Notes: generated by a model from the sequence alone, not told the origin. Positions 13,859 through 20,905 are shown, counted from the first letter of the stretch. The stretch: 20,905 bases of DNA from Christensenella sp. UBA3944 (GCA_002385605.1 DGDU01000008.1:30962-51866), one strand, 5' to 3'. Made by a program: numbers and translations.

Positions 13859-14290
13859 ATGAAAACATATATGGCAAAGCCTGACTCCATCGAAAGAAAA
13901 TGGTATGTCGTAGACGCGACCGGCATGGTTCTCGGAAGGCTAGCTTCCCAGGTCGCCGCCATTTTAAGAGGGAAAAATAAGCCCACCTTCACCCCTCATG
14001 TGGATACAGGCGATTGCGTAATCGTTATCAACTGCGACAAGGTGGTTCTCACCGGCAAAAAGCTTGAACAAAAGTACTATCGTTATCACACCGGGTATAT
14101 CGGCGGCCTCAAGGAAGTCCGCTACGACAAGCTCCTTCGCGAAAAGCCCGAGTTCGTGGTCTACCACGCCGTAAAAGGCATGCTGCCCAAGAACGCTCTG
14201 GGCCGCAAGATGATCAAGAAGCTTTACACCTACAGCGGCAGCGAACACAAGCAACAGGCCCAAAAGCCCGAAGCGCTCCAGCTTATATAA
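13859..14290 (+). CDS. rplM: Ribosomal protein L13 (uL13)
   Basis: Large-subunit protein, 143 residues. WYVVDATGMVLGRLAS near the N-terminus, GDCVIVINCDKVVLTGKK and AVKGMLPKNALGRKM are hallmark segments. I take the ATG at 13859, with CGGAGGT at 13845-13851; an in-frame TTG at 13781 lies at the predicted transcription start and inside the leader structure, so it is not a start. It is followed 14 bases later by rpsI. Confidence 0.97.
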   Translation: MKTYMAKPDSIERKWYVVDATGMVLGRLASQVAAILRGKNKPTFTPHVDTGDCVIVINCDKVVLTGKKLEQKYYRYHTGYIGGLKEVRYDKLLREKPEFVVYHAVKGMLPKNALGRKMIKKLYTYSGSEHKQQAQKPEALQLI

Positions 14291-14304
14291 TGTGAGGTGA
14301 AGAT

Positions 14305-14715
14305 ATGTCAGCCAAGAAAGTTAAGAAAATTCAGTTTTGGGGAACGGGTAGGCGCAAAAAGGCTATCGCACGCGTTCGCGTAATACCCGGCGGCGAAGGC
14401 GCCATCGCCATTAACGGCAGAACGATAGACGAATACTTCGCTCTCGAAACCCACAAGTATATAGTGCGCCAGGCTCTCGAGCTCACCGGCACGGCTTCCA
14501 AGTACGATGTCGCGGTTAATGTCCGCGGCGGCGGCGTAACCGGACAGGCGGGCGCAATCCGCCACGGCATCGCCAGGGCGCTCTGCGAAGCGGATGCCTC
14601 CCTCCGCCCCACACTTAAGGCGGCAGGCTTCCTCACACGCGACCCCAGAATGAAGGAAAGAAAGAAGTACGGCCTCCACAAGGCCCGCAAAGCCCCGCAA
14701 TTCTCCAAGAGATAA
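14305..14715 (+). CDS. rpsI: Ribosomal protein S9 (uS9)
   Basis: Small-subunit protein, 136 residues. GTGRRKKAIARVRV near the start and the invariant C-terminal KAPQFSKR, whose tail reaches the P-site tRNA, are present. ATG at 14305 follows GAGGTGA (14294-14300). It is the last gene of the rplM operon, ahead of a clear terminator. Confidence 0.97.
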   Translation: MSAKKVKKIQFWGTGRRKKAIARVRVIPGGEGAIAINGRTIDEYFALETHKYIVRQALELTGTASKYDVAVNVRGGGVTGQAGAIRHGIARALCEADASLRPTLKAAGFLTRDPRMKERKKYGLHKARKAPQFSKR

Positions 14716-14747
14716 TCCTCCGGAATATATTTATCGGATTACACACG

Positions 14748-14773
14748 AAGCCGCCTCACAAAGGCGGCTTTTT
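14748..14773 (+). terminator. Intrinsic terminator of rplM-rpsI
   Basis: AAGCCGCCT (14748-14756) and AGGCGGCTT (14762-14770) form a perfect 9-bp stem with a five-base loop, followed by T (to 14773). Confidence 0.92.
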
Positions 14774-14833
14774 GCATGCCTTTTTTGCCCGTAAATTTTC
14801 AGACACAAATTTCACTCAATTTCTCATTCGGTC

Positions 14834-14862
14834 TTGAATGTGCTTTAATGGTGTGCTATGAT
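14834..14862 (+). promoter_or_regulatory. Promoter of the GPH symporter operon
   Basis: TTGAAT (14834-14839), a 17-base spacer and TATGAT (14857-14862). The -10 ends six bases before the ATG at 14869, so transcription should begin on or next to the start codon. Confidence 0.6.
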
Positions 14863-14868
14863 ATTTTT

Positions 14869-16239
14869 ATGAAAAAGGAATTATCATTAACAACAAAGAA
14901 GAGAAACTCACCTTTCAGGTACGGCTTCGGAATGTTCGGCACCTCGCTTGCCATCAACATGTTCCGCGGCAGGGCGACCGCTTTCTATGTAGGCATCCGC
15001 GGCCTCACGATGGAAAGCTTAGCGCTGATTACCCTTGTGTATACCTTTTTGGATGTTATCGATAACCCCATTTACGGCATCCTCTCGGATAACACAAGGT
15101 CGCGCTTCGGCAGGCGCAAGCTCTGGCTTGTTATAGGCGCACCGCTGTTTGCGATATGCTTTATCTTCTTCTACGCGCCGCCCGAAACCCTAAGCTACAA
15201 CGGGCTGTTCGCGTGGGGCATGGCGTTCTACTTTATAACGGGCACTTTAGACAGCCTTATTAACGCCAACTACGGCGCGCTGTTCCCCGAGCTCTTCCCC
15301 GACGAAAAGGTGCGCACAAAGACCAACGCCATCCGCCAGACCGCCCAGCTTTTCGCCATGGTAATCGGTATCGGCCTCACACCCATCATAACCGACGCTA
15401 TCGGATATATCCCCACCGCCATAATTTACGGCGTAGTAAGCATGGCGGTTATCCTGTATATGGCGTTCGGCGTGCGCGAACCCGAAACCATCAAAATGGA
15501 GAAGGCCAAGCTCATCCCCGCCATACTTTCCATAATAAAATCCAAAAACTTCTGGATAGTCGGCTTCGCAAACGCCTTTTACAGCGCGGCGATGGGGCTT
15601 GTTATGGCGGCGATTGTTTTCTATGTAAAATACGCCCTCGGCCTCGGTAGCCTGCAGGAAACCATACTTCTCGGCATAGTCATTTTGGTGGCGGTATTCG
15701 GCGTAACTTTCTGGAGCGCGCTCGCCCGCAAGTTCGGCTCGATACCCATCTGGAGAGCGGCGCTAATCACCCTTACAGTCGCCTTCCTGCCCCTGTTCTT
15801 CGCCAACTCTTTTGTGACGGCTATCCTCGGCGCTATCTGCGTGGGCATAGGCTTCTCGGGTTGCATAAGCACGATGGACCTTCTGGGCGCAAAAGTTCTC
15901 GACGAAGACTACGCCAGGCACGGCATAAAGCGCGAGGGCATATTCTCAAGCACGATGGGCTTTATGAACAGGCTGTCGGGCTTGTTTGTGTCCCTCGGGA
16001 TGTTCCTCGCCAGCAGAATCTACGGTTTCGAAAGCGGCGACAACCCCGGCACCCGCCCCGACCAGGCTGCAAAATTCCTTCTTTGCCTCTTCCCGATGGC
16101 GCTCGCCGCGGTAGGCGTAATATTTACCTTCTTTGTTAAGTTCAACGAAGAAGAACTTAAAAGAGCCCGCGCGGCCCTCGAAGCAGAGAAGGCCGAGCTC
16201 AACCCCGAAAACAAACCCGATATAGAAATCTATGGGTAA
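14869..16239 (+). CDS. GPH-family (MFS) sugar:cation symporter
   Basis: A 456-residue transporter of the glycoside-pentoside-hexuronide:cation symporter group within the major facilitator superfamily, with about 12 hydrophobic helices. The segment DNPIYGILSDNTRSRFGRRK between helices 2 and 3 is the group's hallmark, and the repeated form appears near LLGAKVLDEDYARHGIKREG after the eighth or ninth helix. It probably imports an oligosaccharide or glycoside with Na+ or H+. I chose the ATG at 14869, which begins MKKELSL; it has no ribosome binding site, and the best promoter ends six bases before it, so the mRNA looks leaderless. Earlier in-frame ATGs (14776, 14848) also lack binding sites and lie upstream of the expected transcript start. 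The end overlaps the next gene by eight bases. Confidence 0.9.
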   Translation: MKKELSLTTKKRNSPFRYGFGMFGTSLAINMFRGRATAFYVGIRGLTMESLALITLVYTFLDVIDNPIYGILSDNTRSRFGRRKLWLVIGAPLFAICFIFFYAPPETLSYNGLFAWGMAFYFITGTLDSLINANYGALFPELFPDEKVRTKTNAIRQTAQLFAMVIGIGLTPIITDAIGYIPTAIIYGVVSMAVILYMAFGVREPETIKMEKAKLIPAILSIIKSKNFWIVGFANAFYSAAMGLVMAAIVFYVKYALGLGSLQETILLGIVILVAVFGVTFWSALARKFGSIPIWRAALITLTVAFLPLFFANSFVTAILGAICVGIGFSGCISTMDLLGAKVLDEDYARHGIKREGIFSSTMGFMNRLSGLFVSLGMFLASRIYGFESGDNPGTRPDQAAKFLLCLFPMALAAVGVIFTFFVKFNEEELKRARAALEAEKAELNPENKPDIEIYG

Positions 16240-17092
16240 AAAGCTCATCGTAAACGCCGACGACTTCGGCATCTGCCCCGAAACCAACAAAGCGGTGGCG
16301 GAGTTATATGCCGCGGGTAGGATAACCTCTACAAGCCTGCTCGTGTCGTCCGAAGCCTCGGGCGAAGCGATAGACATCATAAAACAAACAAATATCCCCT
16401 TCGGCGTCCACCTCACGCTGAATTCCGATTTCAAGGATTACCTGTGGGGCGCCTTATACAAACAAAACTCCAGCCTTGCCGACGAGGGCGGAAACCTCTT
16501 CTACGACACTTCGGTTATCGCCAAAAAAGCCAAGGGCAAGGATGTAACCAAAGAATGCGAGGCGCAAATAGCCGTATGCCGCGAGGCGGGCATCACCCCC
16601 GACCACCTGGACAACCATTCGGGCACGATGTACGGCATAAATATGCGCCTCTTTTTCATAAACGCCTTCAGGCTATCCAAAAAATACGCCCTTCCCTTCC
16701 GCTTCCCCAAAAGACCAACCTTTCTGGACGGCTACTTCAAGGGCAACACCCCCGCCGTCATCAAAGCCCTGCACAAAGGCATCGTCATCTGCTCCAAAAT
16801 AATGGGCGCCACCCTTATAGACGATATGATATCCAACCCCTACCCCATAAAAGATATCCCCAGTTACAAAGCCCTAGAAGCCTACTACCTTAACGCCATA
16901 ACCTCGATAAAAGACGGCGTAACCGAACTCTTCCTCCACCCATCCTACGACTCCCCAAAATACGCAGCAACCACCCCCGAATGGAAAAAGCGACAATACG
17001 AACTCGAATTCCTCTTCAGCCCCGCCTTCGAAAATCGCATCAGGGACGAAGGGATAGAACTGATAAGTTATAAAGACATAAAATCACATTAA
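16232..17092 (+). CDS. YdjC/ChbG-family carbohydrate deacetylase
   Basis: A 286-residue member of the YdjC-like family, whose characterised members (ChbG) remove acetyl groups from chitooligosaccharides with a divalent metal. Metal-site residues are visible: NADDFG at 8-13 (Asp10/Asp11), GVHLTL with His60, and DHLDNHSGTM with His125 and His129. The start overlaps the symporter gene by eight bases and has no ribosome binding site of its own, so it is translationally coupled. With the symporter it suggests uptake of an N-acetylated oligosaccharide followed by cytoplasmic deacetylation; the actual sugar is unknown and no glycoside hydrolase is in the window. Confidence 0.9.
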   Translation: MGKKLIVNADDFGICPETNKAVAELYAAGRITSTSLLVSSEASGEAIDIIKQTNIPFGVHLTLNSDFKDYLWGALYKQNSSLADEGGNLFYDTSVIAKKAKGKDVTKECEAQIAVCREAGITPDHLDNHSGTMYGINMRLFFINAFRLSKKYALPFRFPKRPTFLDGYFKGNTPAVIKALHKGIVICSKIMGATLIDDMISNPYPIKDIPSYKALEAYYLNAITSIKDGVTELFLHPSYDSPKYAATTPEWKKRQYELEFLFSPAFENRIRDEGIELISYKDIKSH

Positions 17093-17111
17093 TAAAAATA
17101 AAAATTATAAG

Positions 17112-17135
17112 AAAAGCGGCTTTTGCCGCTTTTTT
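17112..17135. terminator. Bidirectional intrinsic terminator
   Basis: AAAAGCGGC (17112-17120) and GCCGCTTTT (17125-17133) with a four-base loop, with T-runs on either strand (six T to 17135 on plus, four on minus). It serves the converging deacetylase and trxB units and touches the trxB stop codon. Confidence 0.9.
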
Positions 17136-18055
17136 CATAACCTCATCCCTTTAGCCTTCCTGACCGCCGCCTCCGCCGCGATTGCGCCGTCGCCGCAGGC
17201 GGTAACTATCTGCCTGAGCGGCGTAGACCTTATATCCCCCGCGGCAAAAACATTCTTTATGCTGGTTTCCAGGTTTTCATCCGTCCTTATATACCCCTGT
17301 CCGTCAAGCTCGAGCTGCCCTTTTACGCCCTCTGTGTTGGGAAGCGCCCCTATCGCCACAAACAACCCGTTTGCATCAAGTTTAGATATCTTGCCGCTCT
17401 TTACATTCTGTAAAATAACGGCTTTAAGTGGCTCGCCCTCAAGGGATATAACGGCTGTATCCATTATCATCTTTACATTGGGCAAAGCCTTAGCCCTTTC
17501 GACAAGCACATCGGAGGCCTTAAAGGTGTCCCTCCTGTGTACGATATAAACCTCTCTCGCTATGCCCGCAAGATATAAGGCGTCCGTAAGCGCGGTGTTT
17601 CCCCCGCCGCATACCGCCACTACCTTGTTTTTGTAAAACCTTCCGTCGCAGCTGGCGCAGTAGGCTATGCCCTGCCCCGTCAGCTTTTCCTCGTTAGGAA
17701 GCCCCAAGGTTTTGTTATGGGTACCCATAGCGAGGATAACATACCTCGCGGTATATTCCTTGCCATCCTCTGTAACAAGGGCAAACGGGCTGTCGCCGAG
17801 GCGGTATTCTTTTACGCTGCCCTCGATAATCCCGGCGCCCGAAGCCTTTGTCTGCTCAAACATAGCGCGGGTAAGCTCGTAACCGTTGGCGTCTATTACC
17901 CCGCTGTAATTTTCTATCCGGGAGATAAGCGCGGGCTTTCCGCCCTTATACAAGCCCGTTATTATGGCGGTTTTTAGCCCGCCCCTCGCGGCGTAAATGC
18001 CCGCGGTAAGCCCCGCGGGGCCGCTGCCAGCAATCAATAAATCATATACGCCCAT
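17135..18055 (-). CDS. trxB: Thioredoxin reductase-like FAD/NADPH oxidoreductase
   Basis: Transfers electrons from NADPH through FAD to a redox-active disulfide and on to thioredoxin. The 306-residue length is typical. FAD-binding GSGPAG (10-15), redox pair Cys133-Cys136 in CASCDG (CATCDG is more common), NADPH-binding GGGNTA (150-155), HRRD (173-176, selects NADPH) and the C-terminal FAAGDIR motif are present. The usual GGQL region is GGKPALISRIENYSG here, a mild divergence that leaves some room for a different disulfide partner. ATG at 18055 follows GGAAAGGT on the minus strand. A terminator separates it from rpsB upstream, so it needs its own promoter. Confidence 0.92.
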   Translation of the reverse strand: MGVYDLLIAGSGPAGLTAGIYAARGGLKTAIITGLYKGGKPALISRIENYSGVIDANGYELTRAMFEQTKASGAGIIEGSVKEYRLGDSPFALVTEDGKEYTARYVILAMGTHNKTLGLPNEEKLTGQGIAYCASCDGRFYKNKVVAVCGGGNTALTDALYLAGIAREVYIVHRRDTFKASDVLVERAKALPNVKMIMDTAVISLEGEPLKAVILQNVKSGKISKLDANGLFVAIGALPNTEGVKGQLELDGQGYIRTDENLETSIKNVFAAGDIRSTPLRQIVTACGDGAIAAEAAVRKAKGMRL

Positions 18056-18073
18056 ATACCTTTCCGCCGTTTT

Positions 18074-18104
18074 AGTATACTACGGTACAATGCCCGCATA
18101 CCAA
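18074..18104 (-). promoter_or_regulatory. Weak candidate promoter of trxB
   Basis: On the minus strand TATACT (18079-18074) lies 19 bases after TTGGTA (18104-18099). The spacing is long and the -35 is poor, but a promoter is expected here because a terminator closes rpsB just upstream. Confidence 0.3.
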
Positions 18105-18128
18105 ACCGCCTGAATATATCGCGCAATC

Positions 18129-18150
18129 AAAAAGGCCGCTCGCGCGGCCC
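18129..18150 (-). terminator. Intrinsic terminator of rpsB
   Basis: On the minus strand GGCCGC, loop GCGA and GCGGCC, followed by five T (18133-18129). It lies about 20 bases after the rpsB stop. Confidence 0.88.
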
Positions 18151-18169
18151 TTAAGTTTTTTGTTTTGGT

Positions 18170-18952
18170 TTATTCTTTTTCTTCTACGACGGCTTCGGGA
18201 GCTTCGACCTCGACGGCTTCCATAACCTCTGCGGCGGCTTCCTCGTCCTCCGCCTTGGGAAGTTCCTCAAGGCCTTCCTTAGCGGCTATAACGGCGTCGG
18301 CTATTATGGAGGAGATAAGTTTGATAGCCCTTATGGCGTCGTCGTTGCCGGGTATTACATAGTCCACTTCGTCGGGGTCGCAGTTGGTGTCTACAAGGCC
18401 GACGATGGGGATGCCCAAAGCCCTTGCCTCTTTAACAGCGATGTGCTCGATCTTGAGGTCTACAACGAAAAGGGCGCCGGGGAGCGAGCGCATATTCTTT
18501 ATGCCGCCCAGGTTCTTCTCGAGGGTGTCCCTTTCGGCCTTAAGCTTGGCGACTTCCTTTTTGGGAAGAAGCTCGAACTCGCCGATGGCTTCCATCTGAT
18601 TGAGCTTGTTGAGCCTTTCGATACGGGTGCGGATGGTCGCGAAGTTGGTGAGCGTGCCGCCCAGCCACCTTTGGTTCATATAGAACATACCGCAGCGCTC
18701 GGCTTCGGACTGGATGGCTTCTTTGGCCTGCTTTTTCTTACCGACGAAAAGGATGGACTTGCCTTCTTTTACGATGGAGTTAACGAACTTGTAGGCTTCC
18801 TCGATGAGTTCTACGGTAAGCTGCAAATCGATAATGTGGATATCGTTGCGTGCGTCGTAGATGTACTTCTTCATCTTGGGGTTCCATCTCTTGGTTTGGT
18901 GGCCGAAATGTACGCCGGCCTCCAGAAGCTGTTTCATTGTTACTACTGCCAT
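18170..18952 (-). CDS. rpsB: Ribosomal protein S2 (uS2)
   Basis: Small-subunit protein, 260 residues. The N-terminal MKQLLEAGVHFGHQTKRWNP, the segment YMNQRWLGGTLTNF and IVGLVDTNCDPDEVDYVIPGNDDA are diagnostic. The last 35 or so residues form an acidic Glu/Ala-rich tail, common in Firmicute S2 proteins. ATG at 18952 has AGGAGG (18968-18963) ten bases upstream. The usual partner tsf (elongation factor Ts) is not downstream: the gene ends in a terminator and trxB follows. Confidence 0.97.
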   Translation of the reverse strand: MAVVTMKQLLEAGVHFGHQTKRWNPKMKKYIYDARNDIHIIDLQLTVELIEEAYKFVNSIVKEGKSILFVGKKKQAKEAIQSEAERCGMFYMNQRWLGGTLTNFATIRTRIERLNKLNQMEAIGEFELLPKKEVAKLKAERDTLEKNLGGIKNMRSLPGALFVVDLKIEHIAVKEARALGIPIVGLVDTNCDPDEVDYVIPGNDDAIRAIKLISSIIADAVIAAKEGLEELPKAEDEEAAAEVMEAVEVEAPEAVVEEKE

Positions 18953-19002
18953 ACTGCATTTACCTCCTTGTTTTTATTCCTCCCCGACAGTCTGCAGAGC
19001 GC

Positions 19003-19023
19003 GCGGCCCTTTCGGGCAACCGC
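19003..19023 (-). promoter_or_regulatory. GNRA-capped hairpin in the rpsB leader
   Basis: Within the roughly 100-base rpsB leader, GCGG (19023-19020) pairs with CCGC (19006-19003) and CCC with GGG around a GAAA tetraloop (minus strand 19013-19010), with a three-base bulge. It may be part of an autoregulatory S2 leader or simply stable structure; I cannot tell which. Confidence 0.4.
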
Positions 19024-19058
19024 CCGCCCCTCGTGTACGGGTGCGTAATGGCTTTAAA

Positions 19059-19087
19059 ATAATAGCACAACGCCGATCTTTTTGCAA
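19059..19087 (-). promoter_or_regulatory. Promoter of rpsB
   Basis: Minus-strand TTGCAA (19087-19082), 17 bases, TATTAT (19064-19059). Start near 19052 gives the structured leader described at 19003-19023. Confidence 0.7.
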
Positions 19088-19169
19088 TTATTTTTATCAC
19101 AAATCGGCGCAATGATTCATAAAATCACAAACTTCGGGGCAATAAACGCTTAAATCCCCGCCCGAAGAT

Positions 19170-19257
19170 AAAAAAACCCCCTAAAACGCTAAAAAGAACC
19201 GATATAAATCGATTCTCTCTAGCGATGATAAGGGGGAAAATTATGAGCTGTTTTGTG
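19170..19257 (-). ncRNA. Candidate small RNA ending in a strong hairpin
   Basis: On the minus strand a long imperfect hairpin (19236 to 19177) ends in AGGGGG followed by seven T (19176-19170), the form of an intrinsic terminator. Its pairings are CCCCCT/AGGGGG, TAGCG/CGCTA, AGAA/TTCT and CGAT/ATCG with small symmetric internal loops and a four-base end loop. No minus-strand gene precedes it. A possible promoter, TTTACA (19292-19287), 17 bases, TAACAT (19269-19264), would start a transcript near 19257 of about 88 bases. The hairpin is certain; the RNA is inferred. The remaining gap (19088-19169 and 19293-19343) shows nothing else I can name. Confidence 0.4.
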
Positions 19258-19277
19258 ACTTAAATGTTATCACAAAA
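19251..19277. repeat. Palindromic operator-like inverted repeat
   Basis: TTTTGTGA (19251-19258) and TCACAAAA (19270-19277) are perfect 8-bp inverted repeats with an 11-base spacer. The TGTGA/TCACA halves are those of CRP-type sites, but the spacing is 11 where CRP has 6, so it is not a standard CRP site. It overlaps the -10 of the candidate minus-strand promoter and lies about 70 bases upstream of the promoter of the lipoprotein gene. Confidence 0.5.
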
Positions 19278-19343
19278 ATTAAGCAATGTAAACAGTTTTT
19301 TGCCTTCGGCGAATAGTAAATTTTGGTAAAACTTTTTTCATGT

Positions 19344-19372
19344 TTGAAACTTTTTTTGTCATTTAGCATATT
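19344..19372 (+). promoter_or_regulatory. Candidate promoter of the M1-like lipoprotein
   Basis: TTGAAA (19344-19349), 17 bases, CATATT (19367-19372). The region is AT-rich with T-runs that could assist. AGGGGG at 19402-19407 is the ribosome binding site for the ATG at 19414. Confidence 0.5.
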
Positions 19373-19413
19373 CTCCGAAAATTTTTCATCTATTTGTTTA
19401 TAGGGGGTTTAAT

Positions 19414-20886
19414 ATGAAAAAGCTTGCCTCAATCTTACTTATTCTCGCATTTGTAGTGGCTCTTTCCGCCTGCTCGGGCAAAAAAACAGACGACATACCA
19501 AAAGGCGATAAAGAGTTAAACAAATACTCCATCGAAATAGATTTAGAGGACAATCTTTTGTCCGCCCGCCTCAAAACTTCGCTTTCCTACACAAACAACA
19601 CGGGCGGGGAGCTGAACGAGCTGAAATTCCACATCTACCCCGAAACCTACAGAAAGGACAGCGCCACCTGCGCCTTTTTCTCCAAACTGTCGGCGTACGG
19701 AGGCATAGATATCCTAAGCGTGGCGGCGAACGACGCCCTTACCGATTTCGAGGCGCAAGGCACAATCCTCACAGTAAAACTCCCTTCTCCCCTTCCCGGC
19801 GGCGAAAAAGTAACAATCTCTATTGACAGCGGGCTTTCCGTCCCCAAATCCGACTTAAGGTTTGGGCTTAACTCCAATGTCTTAAGGCTTGCCAACTTCT
19901 ACCCCGTAATTTGCGTTTATGAGGGCAGCGACTGGCGGGCAGATAAATATTATAAAGTGGGCAACCCCTTCTACACCGACATAGCCGACTACGAAGTAAA
20001 GCTAACCTGCCCCGAAAACCTTGTTGTCGCCTCGACGGGCGTATGCAAAAGCGAGGGCGCAGAAGGCGGGAGGAAAACCCTGATATTGGAAGCAACCTCT
20101 GTAAGGGACTTCGCCATAGCCGCGTCTAAGGACTTCAAGGTTGTCGAGCGCGTGCAGGGCGGCAAGGTAGTAAAGTACTATTACACAGGCCTTGCGTCAA
20201 GGCAAACGGAGCTCGAAACGGCGGCAAAGGCGCTAGAAGCCTTCTCCGAGGCGTTCGGGGGCTACCCCTATCCCGCCTTTACGGTAGTCGAGGCCGAATT
20301 TTACTACGGCAGCGCGGGGTTCGGCAACCTCGCCATAATCTCCAAATCCTCTTCCGACAAAAAAAAGGCAATAGTTTTGGAAACCGCCGCCCAATGGTTC
20401 GGGGGCATAGTGGGAAGCGACCAGGTTAACTCCTGCTGGCAGCACGGGGCGCTCTCCGCCTTCCTTTCCAGATACCATTATTATCTTATAGGCGACAAAC
20501 CGGAATACGAGAGGCAAAGGGGGCTGGATAAGTCCGAATACACAGGCTTCCAGGCGGCGCGGCAAAAGGATAAGCCCGAGTACGATTACTCCATAAATAA
20601 AAATGTCTACAAATACGCCACCAATTACGAGTATTGGATGCTTATATATAAAAAGGGCGGGCTTATGTTCGACGCCTGCCTCGATGTCCTCGGCAAAGAC
20701 AAAATGAACAAAGCCTTAAAAACCTATGTCGAGGCGTTCGCCTTCAAAAACCCAAATCCCGCCGAAATGCTCGGGGTTTTCGACAAGGCCTCTAAGCAAA
20801 GCGTAAGCCGCGTTATAGAGCCCTGGCTTACCGGCAACATAGTGATAGCGGGTATTATGGAAACCCCGGCGGAAACGGTAAGCTAG
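19414..20886 (+). CDS. M1 aminopeptidase-like lipoprotein with zinc site lost
   Basis: A 490-residue surface lipoprotein: signal 1-19, lipobox ALSAC with lipidated Cys20. The N-terminal beta-sandwich-like part (about 35-255) and the following helical part follow the plan of M1 (gluzincin) aminopeptidases. The active-site helix can be placed by QWFGGIVGSDQVNSCW, the counterpart of HQWFGxxVxxDxWxxxW. At the HExxH position (322-326) the sequence is LETAA, and the third ligand, exactly 18 residues further at 345, is Gly where Glu is required. The GAMEN-type exopeptidase motif is replaced by SAGFGN. The tyrosine of the family's YxKG motif is kept (IYKKGG). The frame is intact to the end, so this is a maintained non-catalytic relative, perhaps a binding protein, and not a decayed gene. 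The fold assignment is by motif alignment only. Confidence 0.85.
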   Translation: MKKLASILLILAFVVALSACSGKKTDDIPKGDKELNKYSIEIDLEDNLLSARLKTSLSYTNNTGGELNELKFHIYPETYRKDSATCAFFSKLSAYGGIDILSVAANDALTDFEAQGTILTVKLPSPLPGGEKVTISIDSGLSVPKSDLRFGLNSNVLRLANFYPVICVYEGSDWRADKYYKVGNPFYTDIADYEVKLTCPENLVVASTGVCKSEGAEGGRKTLILEATSVRDFAIAASKDFKVVERVQGGKVVKYYYTGLASRQTELETAAKALEAFSEAFGGYPYPAFTVVEAEFYYGSAGFGNLAIISKSSSDKKKAIVLETAAQWFGGIVGSDQVNSCWQHGALSAFLSRYHYYLIGDKPEYERQRGLDKSEYTGFQAARQKDKPEYDYSINKNVYKYATNYEYWMLIYKKGGLMFDACLDVLGKDKMNKALKTYVEAFAFKNPNPAEMLGVFDKASKQSVSRVIEPWLTGNIVIAGIMETPAETVS

Positions 20887-20905
20887 CCTGTCAAGGGCTC
20901 CGCGG

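Noticed and set aside
19243..19263. Six-codon frame MSCFVT after AGGGGG as a leader peptide
   Set aside because: Very short, lies on the opposite strand to the terminator-like hairpin, and the next gene has its own promoter and no attenuator-like structure.
19251..19277. CRP/FNR site
   Set aside because: The halves fit but the 11-base spacer does not; kept only as an operator-like palindrome.

Overview
The window looks like a chromosomal segment from a Gram-positive Firmicute of the class Clostridia, probably an uncultured lineage. The signs are an addB-addA pair rather than recBCD, the conserved order ecfA1-ecfA2-ecfT-truA-rplM-rpsI, lipobox-type lipoproteins, strong AGGAGG-type ribosome binding sites and sigma-A-like promoters with 17-bp spacers. 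The genes are C-rich at third positions, which produces many long antisense shadow frames. I saw no phage, transposon, CRISPR array or tRNA. This is core chromosome, and the novelty lies mostly in RNA leaders and two unusual proteins.

Layout. Bases 1-3654 hold the 3' end of addB and all of addA (double-strand break repair). Bases 3716-6028 hold a strong promoter, an unrecognised three-helix membrane protein with five exact PEAPKA repeats, then a CorA-family Mg2+ transporter. Before corA lies a possible 14-codon leader peptide (MDTDP...) and mutually exclusive RNA helices, one of which buries the corA ribosome binding site. A bidirectional terminator follows. On the minus strand, aroC (chorismate synthase) and a short-chain dehydrogenase resembling the EF-P 5-aminopentanone reductase form an operon. 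Its promoter is divergent from that of an alpha/beta-hydrolase (8153-9001).

Bases 9051-12926 form a vitamin-uptake unit. A cobalamin riboswitch with a terminator platform controls a small lipoprotein (probable DUF4430 type) and an ECF transporter S component. These lead into the general ECF energising module ecfA1-ecfA2-ecfT, which seems to have its own internal promoter and overlaps truA. The layout suggests B12 represses the B12-specific parts while the shared motor stays expressed for other S components.

Bases 13743-14773 hold rplM-rpsI behind a leader that can form a compact H-type pseudoknot. Bases 14834-17133 hold a GPH-type sugar:cation symporter, apparently translated from a leaderless mRNA, overlapping a YdjC/ChbG-type carbohydrate deacetylase. 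This pair suggests uptake and deacetylation of an N-acetylated oligosaccharide. On the minus strand follow rpsB (with its own promoter, a structured leader and a terminator, and without tsf) and trxB. A 360-base gap contains a terminator-like hairpin on the minus strand that no gene explains, possibly the end of a small RNA. Last is a lipoprotein (19414-20886) with the M1 aminopeptidase fold signature in which all three zinc ligands and the catalytic glutamate context are lost.

The best candidates for something new are the corA leader (Mg2+ control by leader-peptide translation), the riboswitch-lipoprotein-S-component insertion ahead of the shared ECF module, and the inactive M1-like lipoprotein.
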